Source of the DNA: Anaerolineales bacterium
GTDB taxonomy: Bacteria > Chloroflexota > Anaerolineae > JAAEKA01
NCBI GenBank assembly: GCA_020634615.1
Contig: JACKBI010000016.1
Location: 1 to 64,000 of the forward strand
Reading direction: 5' to 3'
DNA length: 64,000 nt
Shown here: piece by piece, positions 1 to 8,322 of the stretch
Layout: each line of letters opens with the position of its first letter
Numbering within the stretch: the first letter of the stretch is position 1
Program-made: the position numbers and the translations under genes
The notes under the pieces: model-generated
The model's input: the letters and a program-made list of their open reading frames with translations, nothing else
Told to the model about the DNA's origin: nothing
Databases searched by the model: none

Positions 1-1
1 A

Positions 2-127
2 TCCATCGAAGATGTACTGGCGCAGGCCCGCGACATCACCCACCAGTTCACGCTTGATGCACGCAAACAGGCCAAGCAACTGGAGAAACGCGGTCAGGCA
101 ATGTTGGACGGACACACGGGAAATTAA
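2..127 (+). CDS. C-terminal fragment of an unidentified protein
   Basis: An open frame enters from the left edge and stops at TAA 125-127, leaving 41 residues. The fragment is hydrophilic and helical in character, with alternating Lys/Arg and Gln/Glu (for example ARKQAKQLEKRGQ), like the coiled-coil tail of YtxH-type stress proteins. It lies 24 bp before a CsbD-like gene in the same direction, which fits a small stress operon. Too little is present to assign a family. Confidence 0.55.
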   Translation, partial: SIEDVLAQARDITHQFTLDARKQAKQLEKRGQAMLDGHTGN

Positions 128-151
128 CATGAGAACTCTGGAGTTGACGCT

Positions 152-373
152 ATGAACAACGACATGTTGGCGGCCAGGTGGCTGGAAGTTGGTGGTGAGA
201 CAAGAAAATGGTGGAGCAAGCTAACCGATGACGATCTGAAAAGGATCGGCGGCAGCTCTCTGCTACTCGCGGACGCGTTGCAGGAACGCTACGGCTACAC
301 CAGATGGCACGCCGAGTCGCAGAGCAACCGCTGGATGCGTGATCACCAGACTGACCAGATCTCCGAAGCGTAG
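152..373 (+). CDS. CsbD-like stress-response protein
   Basis: This 73-residue protein matches the CsbD pattern: an N-terminal helix with a W-L-E-V-G-G core, the signature KLTDDDLKRIGG around residues 24-35, and an ERYGYTRWHAE segment near residues 45-55 that corresponds to the ERYG-x-T-x-E-E-A region of the family. CsbD proteins are small, abundant and cytosolic, and are induced by general stress in many bacteria; their molecular role is unknown. Start ATG 152 follows a weak purine-rich stretch. The gene directly follows the partial helical protein at the window edge, which is plausibly in the same transcript. Confidence 0.82.
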   Translation: MNNDMLAARWLEVGGETRKWWSKLTDDDLKRIGGSSLLLADALQERYGYTRWHAESQSNRWMRDHQTDQISEA

Positions 374-504
374 CTGCATCTCGCATCCCATTAGATCTGG
401 CAATCTCTGCAAGGGCGGTTTTCGACAAATCCTTTGATGATCCGCCGTAAGCGCCCCTTTTCATGATAGTTGACCACATAACTCCGGCTGGAGGAACGAA
501 CACA

Positions 505-942
505 GTGTGCATCCGAGTGCTGATCGCCGACGACCAACCGAGAGCCCGGCGCAGCCTGCGAGCTTTGCTCACTGCAATGGGTTGGAGTGCCGCGGGCGAT
601 CTCGGGCAACCGGCCGCTGCCAGTTCCTTTCCTATCGAGATTGTCGGAGAAGCAAAGAATGGTCAGGAAGCAATCGAGCAGATGCTGGCCGTCCATCCTG
701 ACGTTGTTGTGATGGATCTGCAACTGGACACTGTACCCGCTTCAGGGTCGCGGCTGGACGGCGCGGCAACGATCCGGATGATCAAGAGCGCCTGGCCGGC
801 GGTCAGGATCGTGGTCCTGACGATGTATGCCACCGATCGCGCGCTCGTGTTGGCAGCCGGGGCAGACGCCTTCTTACTCAAGGGCTGTCCCACCACGGAG
901 TTGTTGGACGCACTTCGTGGCCAACGGGATAACAGGGCTTAG
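505..942 (+). CDS. Stand-alone response regulator receiver protein
   Basis: A CheY-like receiver domain fills the 145-residue protein and no output domain follows. The acidic pair is in IADDQ (residues 7-11), the phospho-acceptor is Asp71 in VVVMDLQ, the switch Thr is near residue 106 (VLTMYAT) and the conserved Lys is 126 (FLLKG). GTG 505 is preferred over the in-frame ATG 463 because GGAGG (490-494) sits 10 bases upstream of it and the receiver begins at once. Between helix 1 and strand 2 there is an unusual insertion of about 18 residues. No histidine kinase lies nearby, so the partner is unknown. It could signal by protein contact, or be a remnant of a NarL-type regulator that lost its HTH. 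Confidence 0.85.
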   Translation: MCIRVLIADDQPRARRSLRALLTAMGWSAAGDLGQPAAASSFPIEIVGEAKNGQEAIEQMLAVHPDVVVMDLQLDTVPASGSRLDGAATIRMIKSAWPAVRIVVLTMYATDRALVLAAGADAFLLKGCPTTELLDALRGQRDNRA

Positions 943-1021
943 CCGGCATCGAATCCAGGGATATTCTGACCCGATGCTGGCCAGCAAGACGTAATTTGCA
1001 GCAAGACAAGGAGACACAATC

Positions 1022-1324
1022 ATGGCTACGGATTTTCTACAAGAGACGACGGAGATTCTGACTGAGTTTGCCAGCACCAAATTCTCTTCCAACGTGCTGG
1101 AAGTGCAGGGGCCGGCACAGGAAGGATCTACCTATCGCTGGCGCATCATCAGCAACCGCAACAAGGAAGTGACGGTCGTTGAATCGACCAAAAAGCCATT
1201 TCTCGGCAAGCTGACGATGACGGGCATCGAGGTATATGGGTTGGGCGAAACGAAAATCCTGGGACCCAACCTGCAAGACCTGAAAGAGTACCTGGACCAG
1301 GCTGAGTTGACGCTGGTTCGCTAG
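1022..1324 (+). CDS. Conserved hypothetical protein, 100 aa
   Basis: ATG 1022 follows a good Shine-Dalgarno (AAGGAG, 1008-1013), so translation is credible. The product is a soluble 100-residue protein. After an N-terminal amphipathic helix, alternating strand-like segments (YRWRIIS, EVTVVEST, KLTMTGIEVYGL) and a C-terminal helix suggest an alpha/beta domain. There is no signal peptide, membrane segment or cysteine. I do not recognise the family. It is followed at once by a strong symmetrical hairpin at 1351-1387, so it probably ends the transcript that may start with the receiver gene upstream. Confidence 0.7.
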   Translation: MATDFLQETTEILTEFASTKFSSNVLEVQGPAQEGSTYRWRIISNRNKEVTVVESTKKPFLGKLTMTGIEVYGLGETKILGPNLQDLKEYLDQAELTLVR

Positions 1325-1350
1325 CGCCGGTAGGGGGTCCTCGAATAACT

Positions 1351-1387
1351 GTTACAAGTCCGGTACTTCTTGTGCCGGACTTGTAAC
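1351..1387. terminator. Strong 13-bp hairpin, probable bidirectional terminator
   Basis: GTTACAAGTCCGG (1351-1363) and CCGGACTTGTAAC (1375-1387) are perfectly complementary around an 11-base loop. It lies 27 bp after the stop of the 100-residue protein. There is no clear T-run, so it may act through Rho or as a transcript-end stabiliser. Confidence 0.6.
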
Positions 1388-1487
1388 TCGCCCGGATTCT
1401 TGACGTTGCCAATCTTCGGTGTTAGGATAGCGGGCGAAGAACGATGTCGTGGTGATGACAAGGCTCGGGAGATCTGACTTTCAAACC

Positions 1488-1600
1488 CGCGACCAGGTTC
1501 CGTTTCGCGTGGAACCGGCCCCTTGTGCGCCCAATGATCTCGCTGCAATAGCGAGGTCGTTTCTGTTTGGCGCAGCACCCTGAACCCAATGGAGGCCCCT
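1488..1600 (+). promoter_or_regulatory. Structured leader with terminator-like hairpin before the GNAT gene
   Basis: Three stem-loops precede the GNAT start. GGTTCC/GGAACC pair at 1496-1501 and 1511-1516. A nine-pair stem (1536-1544 with 1550-1558, one G-U) is followed by the T-rich stretch GTTTCTGTTT, as in an intrinsic terminator. A short palindrome at 1591-1602 contains the Shine-Dalgarno GGAGG and could hide it. The TGGAACC at 1510-1516 resembles the core of a T-box, but no specifier stem was found, so that identity is only a possibility. Confidence 0.35.
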
Positions 1601-1605
1601 CCAGC

Positions 1606-2583
1606 ATGAGCAACAACCAAACGTCACGCCCATTCCAGCTTCGCGACTTCAGACCCACGGATATCCCGGATTTCGTCGAGGCGATCAATCTGGTTTACCC
1701 GGACGAACCCTCCACCGTTGAGCAGATGGAATACTGGGAAAGCAGCTATCCCAAGGACAATCCGCGACTGCGGGCAGTGGCTGAGTGGCATGACGGCAAA
1801 ACCATTGGCTTCGCGGCCTGTTTCAACCCGTTCTGGATGGTGACGCCGGGCGCGTACTGGCTGGAAATGTTGGTGCATCCCGATTATCGCCGTCACGGCG
1901 CGGGCAGCGCACTGCTGGCAGCGGTCGAACCGTTTGCCTGGCAGCAGAGTGCGCTGCGGCTTTGGTCCAACGGCCGCGAAGACCATCTGGACGGAGTCGC
2001 CTTTGCTGAAGCCCACGGCTATCACAGAATCGGCATCCGTTTCGAGTCAGTGCTGGACCTCGATACGTTCGAAGAAGCACCTTTCGTGTCCGCATTCGAC
2101 CGCATCGACGCGGCTGGCTATACGTTGACGACACTTGCTGCCGAGAGGCCGTTGGTTGCCGATGCCGACCGTCGCCTGTTCGATCTCCATGACCAGGTCA
2201 TGATCGATGTCCCGTTCCCCGGTGGCGCCTATCCAAAGACTACTTACGAGCAGTGGCGCGCCTGGGCAATTGACAGCCCGACCAGCGACCATGATGGCAT
2301 GTTCATCGCCAAACAGGGTGACAACTGGGTGGGGCTTACCTTTGTTGAGATGCCGCCAGGTGGGTCGCCGTTCACCGGCTCCACCGGTGTGTTGCGCGCC
2401 CACCGCGGGCGCGGGCTGGCCATGGCCCTCAAGCTGCGCTCGTTCCGCTTCCTGCGCGAGCACGGCTATCACCAGGTGCGCGCCCATAACGACACCGCCA
2501 ACCCGCCGATCCTGGAACTCAACAGGAAACTGGGCTACCGCCGCTTGCCCGGCTGGATCACATGGGAGAAGACAGCGCAATAG
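1606..2583 (+). CDS. Tandem GNAT N-acetyltransferase
   Basis: The 325-residue protein has two GNAT folds. The N-terminal half (FQLRDFRPTDIP near residue 10, then MLVHPDYRRHGAGSALL near residues 85-105) carries the acetyl-CoA pyrophosphate loop R-R-x-G-x-G. The C-terminal half has the degenerate but recognisable STGVLRAHRGRGLAMALK and an N-x-x-x-x-x-x-N-x-x-L-G-Y motif near residues 300-315. Such double GNATs acetylate small amines (mycothiol synthase is one relative); the substrate here is unknown. ATG 1606 was chosen because GGAGG (1591-1595) lies 10 bases upstream. An upstream in-frame ATG at 1567 has no such site and falls within the leader hairpins. Likely monocistronic, with possible control by leader structure. 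Confidence 0.85.
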   Translation: MSNNQTSRPFQLRDFRPTDIPDFVEAINLVYPDEPSTVEQMEYWESSYPKDNPRLRAVAEWHDGKTIGFAACFNPFWMVTPGAYWLEMLVHPDYRRHGAGSALLAAVEPFAWQQSALRLWSNGREDHLDGVAFAEAHGYHRIGIRFESVLDLDTFEEAPFVSAFDRIDAAGYTLTTLAAERPLVADADRRLFDLHDQVMIDVPFPGGAYPKTTYEQWRAWAIDSPTSDHDGMFIAKQGDNWVGLTFVEMPPGGSPFTGSTGVLRAHRGRGLAMALKLRSFRFLREHGYHQVRAHNDTANPPILELNRKLGYRRLPGWITWEKTAQ

Positions 2584-2695
2584 GTCCGCGCAGAAACGTT
2601 GACCATCACAACCAGTGGCAGTGTTACCAGCAGGCTGCACCAAGACGATAAACCGTCCGACATGGCAGAATGTCACCCGTTTGGTGAAACCTGGC

Positions 2696-2724
2696 TTGAC
2701 CGTACTTGTGCGACGATATACAAT
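2696..2724 (+). promoter_or_regulatory. Sigma-70-type promoter of the ferritin gene
   Basis: TTGACC (2696-2701) and TACAAT (2719-2724) are separated by exactly 17 bases. The predicted start near 2731 gives a leader of about 80 bases before the ferritin ATG. I see no obvious 19-bp Fur-type palindrome around it. Confidence 0.65.
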
Positions 2725-2809
2725 GGGTCTGCGAGTATCAATTTTAGGTACCCGCTCACCCCGTGACTGTCATGGGACAGCTCACACACCAGAACAGGAG
2801 ACAACAAGC

Positions 2810-3313
2810 ATGTTGACAGAAGCCGTAGAACAGGCCCTCAACGACCAGATTCAGAAGGAGCTTTACTCCTCGTATATCTATCTTTCCATGGCCGCGTACT
2901 TCGAGGCCGAGAACCTGCCCGGCGCAGCCAACTGGATGCGCACCCAACACGACGAAGAGCACGGCCACGCCATGAAGATCTTTGACTTCGTCATCGACCG
3001 CGGCGGGCTCGTCCAGCTTCAGGCCATCCAGCAGCCGCCGCTGACCTTCGGCTCGCCGCTGGAGGTCTTCGAGCAGTCCCTCGCCCACGAGCGCAAGGTC
3101 AGCAAGTCGATCCACGACCTGTATGCGCTGGCAGCCCAGGAAAATGACTATCCTACCCAGGCCATGCTTCAGTGGTTCATCAACGAGCAGGTCGAGGAAG
3201 AAAAGAGCGTCGGCGACATCGTAGCGCAGATCAAGATGATTCAGGACTCGCCGGCCGCCATGTACATGCTCGACCAGCAGCTCGGCTCTCGCACAATCGG
3301 TGCAGCTGCCTGA
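2810..3313 (+). CDS. ftnA: Bacterial non-haem ferritin
   Basis: At 167 residues, this has the normal length of FtnA-type ferritin, the iron-storage cage protein that oxidises Fe2+ at a di-iron centre. The ferroxidase ligands are visible: Glu in QKELYSSYIY (about residue 17), the helix-B motif RTQHDEEHGHAMK (about 45-57) and Glu/Gln in helices C and D (HERKVSK, QVEEEKS). There is no haem-ligand Met as in bacterioferritin. ATG 2810 has AGGAG at 2796-2800; the longer open frame starting at 2615 would run through the promoter and is rejected. It is flanked by its own promoter and a very strong terminator, so it is monocistronic. Confidence 0.95.
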   Translation: MLTEAVEQALNDQIQKELYSSYIYLSMAAYFEAENLPGAANWMRTQHDEEHGHAMKIFDFVIDRGGLVQLQAIQQPPLTFGSPLEVFEQSLAHERKVSKSIHDLYALAAQENDYPTQAMLQWFINEQVEEEKSVGDIVAQIKMIQDSPAAMYMLDQQLGSRTIGAAA

Positions 3314-3325
3314 TCACCATCAGAC

Positions 3326-3375
3326 CCAGAATCAAAGGACCCGACGACGCATTTCGCCGGGTCTTTTGATTCTGG
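3326..3375. terminator. Long-stem intrinsic terminator after ferritin
   Basis: An 18-pair stem (3326-3343 with 3358-3375, one G-U pair) has an A-run in the left arm and a T-run in the right arm. It separates the convergent ferritin and tex genes and could serve both directions. Confidence 0.85.
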
Positions 3376-3403
3376 CTGACGCCAAATCGGCAGGTAAGCG
3401 ACC

Positions 3404-5587
3404 TTACCCCAGATCCCGCATGCTCAGGCCGATCCGGCCGCGCTCCTTGTCGATCTTGACCACACGCACCTGCACCACGTCGCCGACGCTGACGACTTCG
3501 TAGGGGTTGCGCACGTAGCGGTCGGACATCTGGCTGACGTGTACCAGCCCGTCGTGTTTGACGCCGATATCGACGAACGCGCCGAAGTCGACGACGTTGC
3601 GCACCGTGCCGGTCAGCACCATCCCCTCCGTCAGATCCTCCAGACTGAGCACGTCATGCCGCAGCAGCGGCGCCGGCAGGTCGTCACGCGGGTCACGTCC
3701 CGGCCGCAGCAGCGCCTCGAAGATGTCCTCCAGCGTAGGGACACCGATCTCCAGCAGTTCAGCCAGCGCCTTCAGGTCGCTCTTTGCGCGGAACTGCCGC
3801 AACCGCGAACTCATGTCCACCATTCGCCAGTTCAAGTCGGCCAGCGCCAGCAGGTTTTCGGCGACGGCGTAGCTCTCGGGGTGAATCGTCGTCCGGTCCA
3901 GCGGGTTCTTGCTCTCCGGCACACGCAGGAAGCCGGCCGCCTGCTGGTACGCCTTCGGTCCCAATCCCTTGACCTTCAGCAGCGTGCTGCGCTTCTGAAA
4001 TGGGCCGTTCTCATCACGGTAGGCGACGATGTTCTGCGCTACCTTAGGCCCGATACCGGCCACATATTTCAGCAGCGCCGGCGAAGCGGTGTTGACATCC
4101 ACGCCCACCGCGTTGACGGCGTCTTCCACCACCGCGTCAAGGGTCGCCGCCAGCTTCTTCTGGTCCACGTCGTGCTGGTAGAGTCCGACGCCGATGCTCT
4201 GCGGATCGATCTTGACCAGCTCGCCCAGCGGATCCTGCAAGCGGCGCGCAATGCTGACCGCGCCGCGCATCGAGACGTCCAGATCGGGAAACTCCTGCCG
4301 CGCCAGCCCTGACGCCGAATACACGCTGGCGCCTGCCTCGCTGACCATCACATAGGCGAGGCCCTTTCCCTTCTTTCCCTCATTTCCCTTCCCGCTCTCC
4401 CACTCCTCAATCACTTCCGCCGCCAACTGCTCCGTCTCGCGGCTGGCCGTGCCATTGCCGATGGCCAGAATATCGACCGCGAAACGCTGCACGGCAGCCA
4501 CCAGCAAATCCTTGCTGCGTTGCCGCTCGCGTTGCGGTTCGTGGGGATAGATCGTGAAGCTGGCCAGGTACTTGCCGGTGCCATCCACCACCGCGACCTT
4601 GCAGCCGCTGCGGAAGCCGGGATCGATGCCCATCACCACCTTGCCGCGGATCGGTGGCTGCATCAGCAGGGCCTTGAGGTTCATGGCAAAGACGTGGATC
4701 GCATGGTCGTCGGAGGCGTCGGTCAGCCCGCCGCGAGTCTCGCGCTCGATGGAGGGCGCGATCAGCCGGCTGTAGCCGTCCTCCACCGCGGCGCGCACGT
4801 GGGGAGCGAAGGGGGAACGCGGGTTGGACACAACCCGGCGCTCGATCTGCCCGACGATCAGATCATCCGGCGCATCCAGCGACACCTTGAGAACGCCTTC
4901 CGCCTCGCCGCGGTTGATGGCCAGCAATTGGTGCGGCGGCAGGTCACCCACCGGCGCGCGGAACTCGTGATACATCTCGTACTTGTTGCCCGGATCAGCG
5001 CCGGCCTTGGCGAGACGCACCAGCACCATGCCGTCGCGCTGCGTCTCGCGCCGGGCGATCTCACGCGCGATGGCGTCCTCGCTGACCTGTTCGGCCAGGA
5101 TGTCGCGCGCGCCGGCCAGCGCGTCATCCACCGATGTAACCTCATCGGTCAGGTAAATACCGGCGAGACGGTCGATGTCCGCGCCGATTTCCTGGGCCAG
5201 CATCAGCTCAGCCAGCGGCGCCAGGCCGCGTTCGCGGGCAATGGTGGCGCGCGTGCGCCGTTTCGGACGGTACGGCAGGTAGAGGTCTTCGACCTGCTGC
5301 AACGTCTCGGCGGCTTCGATGGCCGCGCGCAACTCGGGCGTCAGCTTGCCCTGCTCTTCGATGGACGCCAGCACAGTTTGCTTGCGCTCGAGCAAACTGC
5401 GCAGATAGGCCAGTCGCGCCTCGATCTGGCGCAGTTGCACCTCGTCCAGCCCGCCGGTGGCTTCTTTGCGGTAACGGGCAATAAACGGAATGGTGTTGCC
5501 GGCATCGAGCAACTCAACGGCGCCGGCGACCTGATCGATCCGAAGCGCCAGTTCCCTGGCGATCATAGCAATGAGATGGTTATTCAT
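3404..5587 (-). CDS. tex: Tex family transcription accessory protein (S1 RNA-binding)
   Basis: This 727-residue protein has the full Tex architecture. The N-terminal Tex domain begins IARELALRIDQVAGAVELLD. A YqgF/RNase H-like fold follows (VMGIDPGFRSGCKVAVVD, near residue 320), then helix-hairpin-helix motifs (VAGIGPKVAQNIV and VKGLGPKAYQQ, near 505-550), and a C-terminal S1 domain from about residue 653 (GTVRNVVDFGAFVDIGVKHDGLVHVS). Tex binds nucleic acid, associates with RNA polymerase and affects transcription fidelity and expression. The start ATG 5587 has AAGGAA just upstream on the minus strand. It is divergent from the dGTPase-like gene. Length and motifs look complete. Confidence 0.95.
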   Translation of the reverse strand: MNNHLIAMIARELALRIDQVAGAVELLDAGNTIPFIARYRKEATGGLDEVQLRQIEARLAYLRSLLERKQTVLASIEEQGKLTPELRAAIEAAETLQQVEDLYLPYRPKRRTRATIARERGLAPLAELMLAQEIGADIDRLAGIYLTDEVTSVDDALAGARDILAEQVSEDAIAREIARRETQRDGMVLVRLAKAGADPGNKYEMYHEFRAPVGDLPPHQLLAINRGEAEGVLKVSLDAPDDLIVGQIERRVVSNPRSPFAPHVRAAVEDGYSRLIAPSIERETRGGLTDASDDHAIHVFAMNLKALLMQPPIRGKVVMGIDPGFRSGCKVAVVDGTGKYLASFTIYPHEPQRERQRSKDLLVAAVQRFAVDILAIGNGTASRETEQLAAEVIEEWESGKGNEGKKGKGLAYVMVSEAGASVYSASGLARQEFPDLDVSMRGAVSIARRLQDPLGELVKIDPQSIGVGLYQHDVDQKKLAATLDAVVEDAVNAVGVDVNTASPALLKYVAGIGPKVAQNIVAYRDENGPFQKRSTLLKVKGLGPKAYQQAAGFLRVPESKNPLDRTTIHPESYAVAENLLALADLNWRMVDMSSRLRQFRAKSDLKALAELLEIGVPTLEDIFEALLRPGRDPRDDLPAPLLRHDVLSLEDLTEGMVLTGTVRNVVDFGAFVDIGVKHDGLVHVSQMSDRYVRNPYEVVSVGDVVQVRVVKIDKERGRIGLSMRDLG

Positions 5588-5743
5588 GGTTCCTTGTCAG
5601 ATGATGGTCACCGTCATCGGCGACGACATAAGGAGGCCGCTCAGACTTTTCAAACAGCTTTTTTGGAACAACAGCCGGTCGATCTTGCCATCGCGCTGGC
5701 AGGATGTCAAGTCTCGCCGACGGTCGGGAGACGCGCGACTCGC
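5588..5743. other. tex/dgt intergenic region with a repeat-family relic
   Basis: This 156-bp stretch, together with the promoter and leader up to 5892, separates two divergent genes. It contains a segment around 5645-5664 (CTTTTCAAACAGCTT) that resembles the right end of the inverted-repeat element at 22745-22880. That may be a decayed half copy. Nothing else was recognised. Confidence 0.3.
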
Positions 5744-5772
5744 TTGACAGACCCTGTGGCAGGTGCTAGACT
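5744..5772 (+). promoter_or_regulatory. Sigma-70-type promoter of the dGTPase-like gene
   Basis: A consensus TTGACA (5744-5749) and TAGACT (5767-5772) lie 17 bases apart. The predicted start near 5780 leaves a leader of about 110 bases before ATG 5893. Confidence 0.7.
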
Positions 5773-5892
5773 CCCCCCGTAGGTTCCCGCCACGACACGT
5801 TTGCCGTGACAGTCACTTCGAACGCGATTCCCAGACCAGGCCGACCTTCACCAGGACACTCGTCGTCTGGTCATTACCCAGGAAACTTACTT

Positions 5893-7071
5893 ATGATCCT
5901 AACACGAGAACAACTGGAGCGACGTGAGCGCGAGTTCCTTGCCGCGTACGCCATGCACAGCGGTGACAGCCGCGGGCGTGTCTATCCCGACGACGAACAT
6001 CCCTATCGCACCGCATACCAGAAAGACCGCGACCGGGTCATTCATACCACGGCCTTTCGTCGCCTTGAATACAAGACCCAGGTGTTTGTCTACCACGAGG
6101 GGGACCACTACCGCAATCGACTGACGCATTCCATCGAGGTTGCGCAGATCGGCCGCACGATGTCGCGGGCGCTGGGCGCAAACGAGGACCTGACCGAGGC
6201 GATCTGTCTGGCCCACGACCTGGGCCATCCCCCATTCGGCCACACCGGCGAACACGTGCTCAACGACCTGATGGAGGGATACGGCGGCTTCGATCACCAG
6301 CGCCAGACCATGCGCATCGTGGAGCGGCTGGAGGGACGTTACCCCGGCTTCCCCGGCCTCAACCTGACGTACGAGGTGCGCGAGGGACTGGTCAAGCATG
6401 ATACGATCTACGACGTGACCGACGCCACCGGCTACGAGCCGAACAAGGCCGGCACGCTGGAATGCCAGCTCGCCAACCTGGCCGACGAGATCGCCTACAG
6501 CGCCGCCGACCTGGAGGACGGGCTGCGCAGCGGCATCCTCGACCCGCGCGCAGTTGCCGAGTTGGCGCTGTGGCAGAAATTGCACGACGTGCTCACGCTG
6601 GATCCCTCCTACCCGGTGGCGGACGACGCACCGCTGTCGACTCTGATACGCTCCAGGACGGTCCGCAAGCTGATCGGTGCGCTGGTGACCGATTCGATCT
6701 CGACCACGTCGCTGCGGCTGGACGATCTCGGGTTCGATTCGGACGACGCATTGCGCTCTTACGGCAAGAACGTCGCCACATTTTCGCCGGAAATGCACGT
6801 ACTCAACGAAGAGTTGAAGGCCTTTCTGCTGGAGGACTTCTACCGCAACTGGCGGGTGCATCGCATGGCCGCCAAAGCGCAACGCATCCTGCGCGACCTG
6901 TTCAATTCCTACTGCGAGGATCCGCGCCAGCTTCCGCCTGACACGCAGGACCGGCTGGAAACCAGCGGCGACACGATGCAGCGCGTCATCTGCGACTACA
7001 TCGCCGGTATGACCGACCGCTACGCCATCCAGGAACACCAGAAGCTGTTCGACCCCGAAGCGCGCGTCTGA
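5893..7071 (+). CDS. dgt: Deoxyguanosinetriphosphate triphosphohydrolase-like protein
   Basis: This 392-residue HD-domain hydrolase belongs to the dGTPase-like (type 2) family, which splits dNTPs into deoxynucleoside and tripolyphosphate and so helps set nucleotide pools. The metal site is clear: His in NRLTHSIEVAQIGR, the HD pair in CLAHDLGHPPFGHTGE, and the distal Asp in LADEIAYSAADLEDG. The substrate-pocket segment FRRLEYKTQVF is also present. ATG 5893 is preferred over ATG 5806: it has AGGA upstream, and the longer version adds 29 proline-rich residues from a transcribed leader. Its own promoter and terminator indicate a single-gene unit. Confidence 0.92.
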   Translation: MILTREQLERREREFLAAYAMHSGDSRGRVYPDDEHPYRTAYQKDRDRVIHTTAFRRLEYKTQVFVYHEGDHYRNRLTHSIEVAQIGRTMSRALGANEDLTEAICLAHDLGHPPFGHTGEHVLNDLMEGYGGFDHQRQTMRIVERLEGRYPGFPGLNLTYEVREGLVKHDTIYDVTDATGYEPNKAGTLECQLANLADEIAYSAADLEDGLRSGILDPRAVAELALWQKLHDVLTLDPSYPVADDAPLSTLIRSRTVRKLIGALVTDSISTTSLRLDDLGFDSDDALRSYGKNVATFSPEMHVLNEELKAFLLEDFYRNWRVHRMAAKAQRILRDLFNSYCEDPRQLPPDTQDRLETSGDTMQRVICDYIAGMTDRYAIQEHQKLFDPEARV

Positions 7072-7096
7072 GCCTGCAGCAACTCACCAGAATCGA

Positions 7097-7123
7097 ACAG
7101 GCGGGCCATTTAGGCCCGCCTGT
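7097..7123 (+). terminator. Intrinsic terminator after dgt
   Basis: An 11-bp perfect stem (ACAGGCGGGCC with GGCCCGCCTGT) closes a five-base loop, ATTTA, 26 bases after the dgt stop. The T-run that follows is poor. Confidence 0.7.
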
Positions 7124-7135
7124 TCGCGCTATTCG

Positions 7136-7200
7136 GTCATTCCCGCGCAGGCGGGAATCTACTCTTCACAGTCTTGGGTTCCCGCTTGCGCGGGAACGAC
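7136..7200. repeat. REP-like double hairpin element
   Basis: Two hairpins, TTCCCGC..GCGGGAA (from 7140) and GTTCCCGC..GCGGGAAC (7178-7197), flank a spacer containing an ACTCTTCAC segment. A divergent copy with the same plan, in the other orientation, sits at 27824-27885. It lies between dgt and a convergent membrane-protein gene, a typical location for a REP or MITE-like repeat. Confidence 0.6.
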
Positions 7201-7263
7201 AATCAACATCGGCCAACCGAAGCAGTCCCTTGACCCTCACAAGGTGCGAATCCTTGGCCGGCG

Positions 7264-8301
7264 TCACCCGGCCGGCGGCTGCTGAATGACACGCAGTTCG
7301 ACCATCAGGTGGCGGATCGTGCTGCTGGGCGGCGCACTGGCCTGGTCGTACTCCATATCCATGACTTTGCCCGCCAGCCGCAGGGTCTGGGCATCCAGCA
7401 CGAACCCGATCCCCTGGCTGAGCAACACCGCGTCACCGCGCGATGAGAGCTTTTCCCGCAACGGCGGGTTGCCATAGGCATAGTCGGTCATCAGCACCTT
7501 GGTGACGGTCCGAATATCGCTCTTGTCGAAGAGCCAGACCTCCAGAGCGGTCGCGCGATCGGGATCGCCGTCCACTGTCTCTGAAATAGTCACGCCGCAT
7601 TCGCCCAGATACGTGCCGTCAGGACCTTCGATATCGAAACTCTCGTCAAAGGTCTTGTCGCCCTGGTTGAACTCGGCCCGGAATCGCTGGCCCGGCGGCT
7701 CGCTGGGTGCTGCCCCAGCGGTTGAGGCGGCAACTGAGCGATCGCCAGCAGGTGCAGCAGCCGCAGCGGTCTGCATCTCGTCGTCCTGATACCCATCATC
7801 GTCCGAAGCCGAACGGCGACGCAACAACAGCCAGGCTGCCAGCGCAATCCCGCCGGCGATCAAAAGAAGTCCCAGGATTGTCAGCACACTGCTGTTGCCG
7901 CCCTCCTGGGCCTGATCGGTCCCCTCCTGCGTTTGAGCTGGCGCTGCAGGAACGTCCAACGGCAGGTTAACGGCAGCCGCCATGGCGCGGATCCGGTCGG
8001 CCGTCACCAGATCGCCCGAGGCCTCCGCTGCCGCGACGGCGTCAGACGCGATCGCGGCCACGTCAACCTGAGTACCCATGCCTTGCAGCCGCTCGATTAC
8101 TTTGGCGCTGTCCTGTGTCTGGGCAAAAGCCTCAGCAGCCGTAACGACATACGCTGATTTGAGCGTGGGATCAAGATCCTGCAGGCCAGCGTTGCTCCAC
8201 TTCACCGGTGCAATCAGCCAGCCGAGAAGGAACCAGCCTATGATAAGTCCGAACAGCAATGGAACGAGCCACCAAAGATAAGTACGTCTGCGGTCTCCCA
8301 T
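7264..8301 (-). CDS. Membrane-anchored conserved protein with a C-terminal soluble domain
   Basis: A 345-residue protein of unknown family. Residues about 10-32 form one hydrophobic segment (WWLVPLLFGLIIGWFLLGWLIAP). An Ala-rich helical ectodomain follows (about 40-120) and then a Gln/Pro-rich linker. A second membrane segment is near residues 137-160 (SVLTILGLLLIAGGIALAAWLLL). The C-terminal cytosolic domain after about residue 205 is beta-rich (FDESFDIEGPDGTYLGECGVTI) and may be a small sandwich fold. ATG 8301 was chosen because AAGGAGG is 6 bases upstream; the TTG at 8307 abuts that site. It sits 21 bp downstream of xerC and may be cotranscribed with it. Confidence 0.72.
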   Translation of the reverse strand: MGDRRRTYLWWLVPLLFGLIIGWFLLGWLIAPVKWSNAGLQDLDPTLKSAYVVTAAEAFAQTQDSAKVIERLQGMGTQVDVAAIASDAVAAAEASGDLVTADRIRAMAAAVNLPLDVPAAPAQTQEGTDQAQEGGNSSVLTILGLLLIAGGIALAAWLLLRRRSASDDDGYQDDEMQTAAAAAPAGDRSVAASTAGAAPSEPPGQRFRAEFNQGDKTFDESFDIEGPDGTYLGECGVTISETVDGDPDRATALEVWLFDKSDIRTVTKVLMTDYAYGNPPLREKLSSRGDAVLLSQGIGFVLDAQTLRLAGKVMDMEYDQASAPPSSTIRHLMVELRVIQQPPAG

Positions 8302-8322
8302 TTGCAACCTCCTTATGTTGGG

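Noticed and set aside
1500..1560. Canonical T-box riboswitch
   Set aside because: Only the TGGAACC core and a terminator-like stem match; no specifier loop or other conserved T-box elements could be placed.
4520..5782. 420-residue plus-strand ORF opposite tex
   Set aside because: It is the antisense shadow of an intact Tex coding frame, with His/Arg/Gln-rich composition and no motifs.
5899..7038. 379-residue minus-strand ORF opposite the dGTPase-like gene
   Set aside because: The plus strand has clear HD-hydrolase motifs over the same interval; the antisense frame has none.
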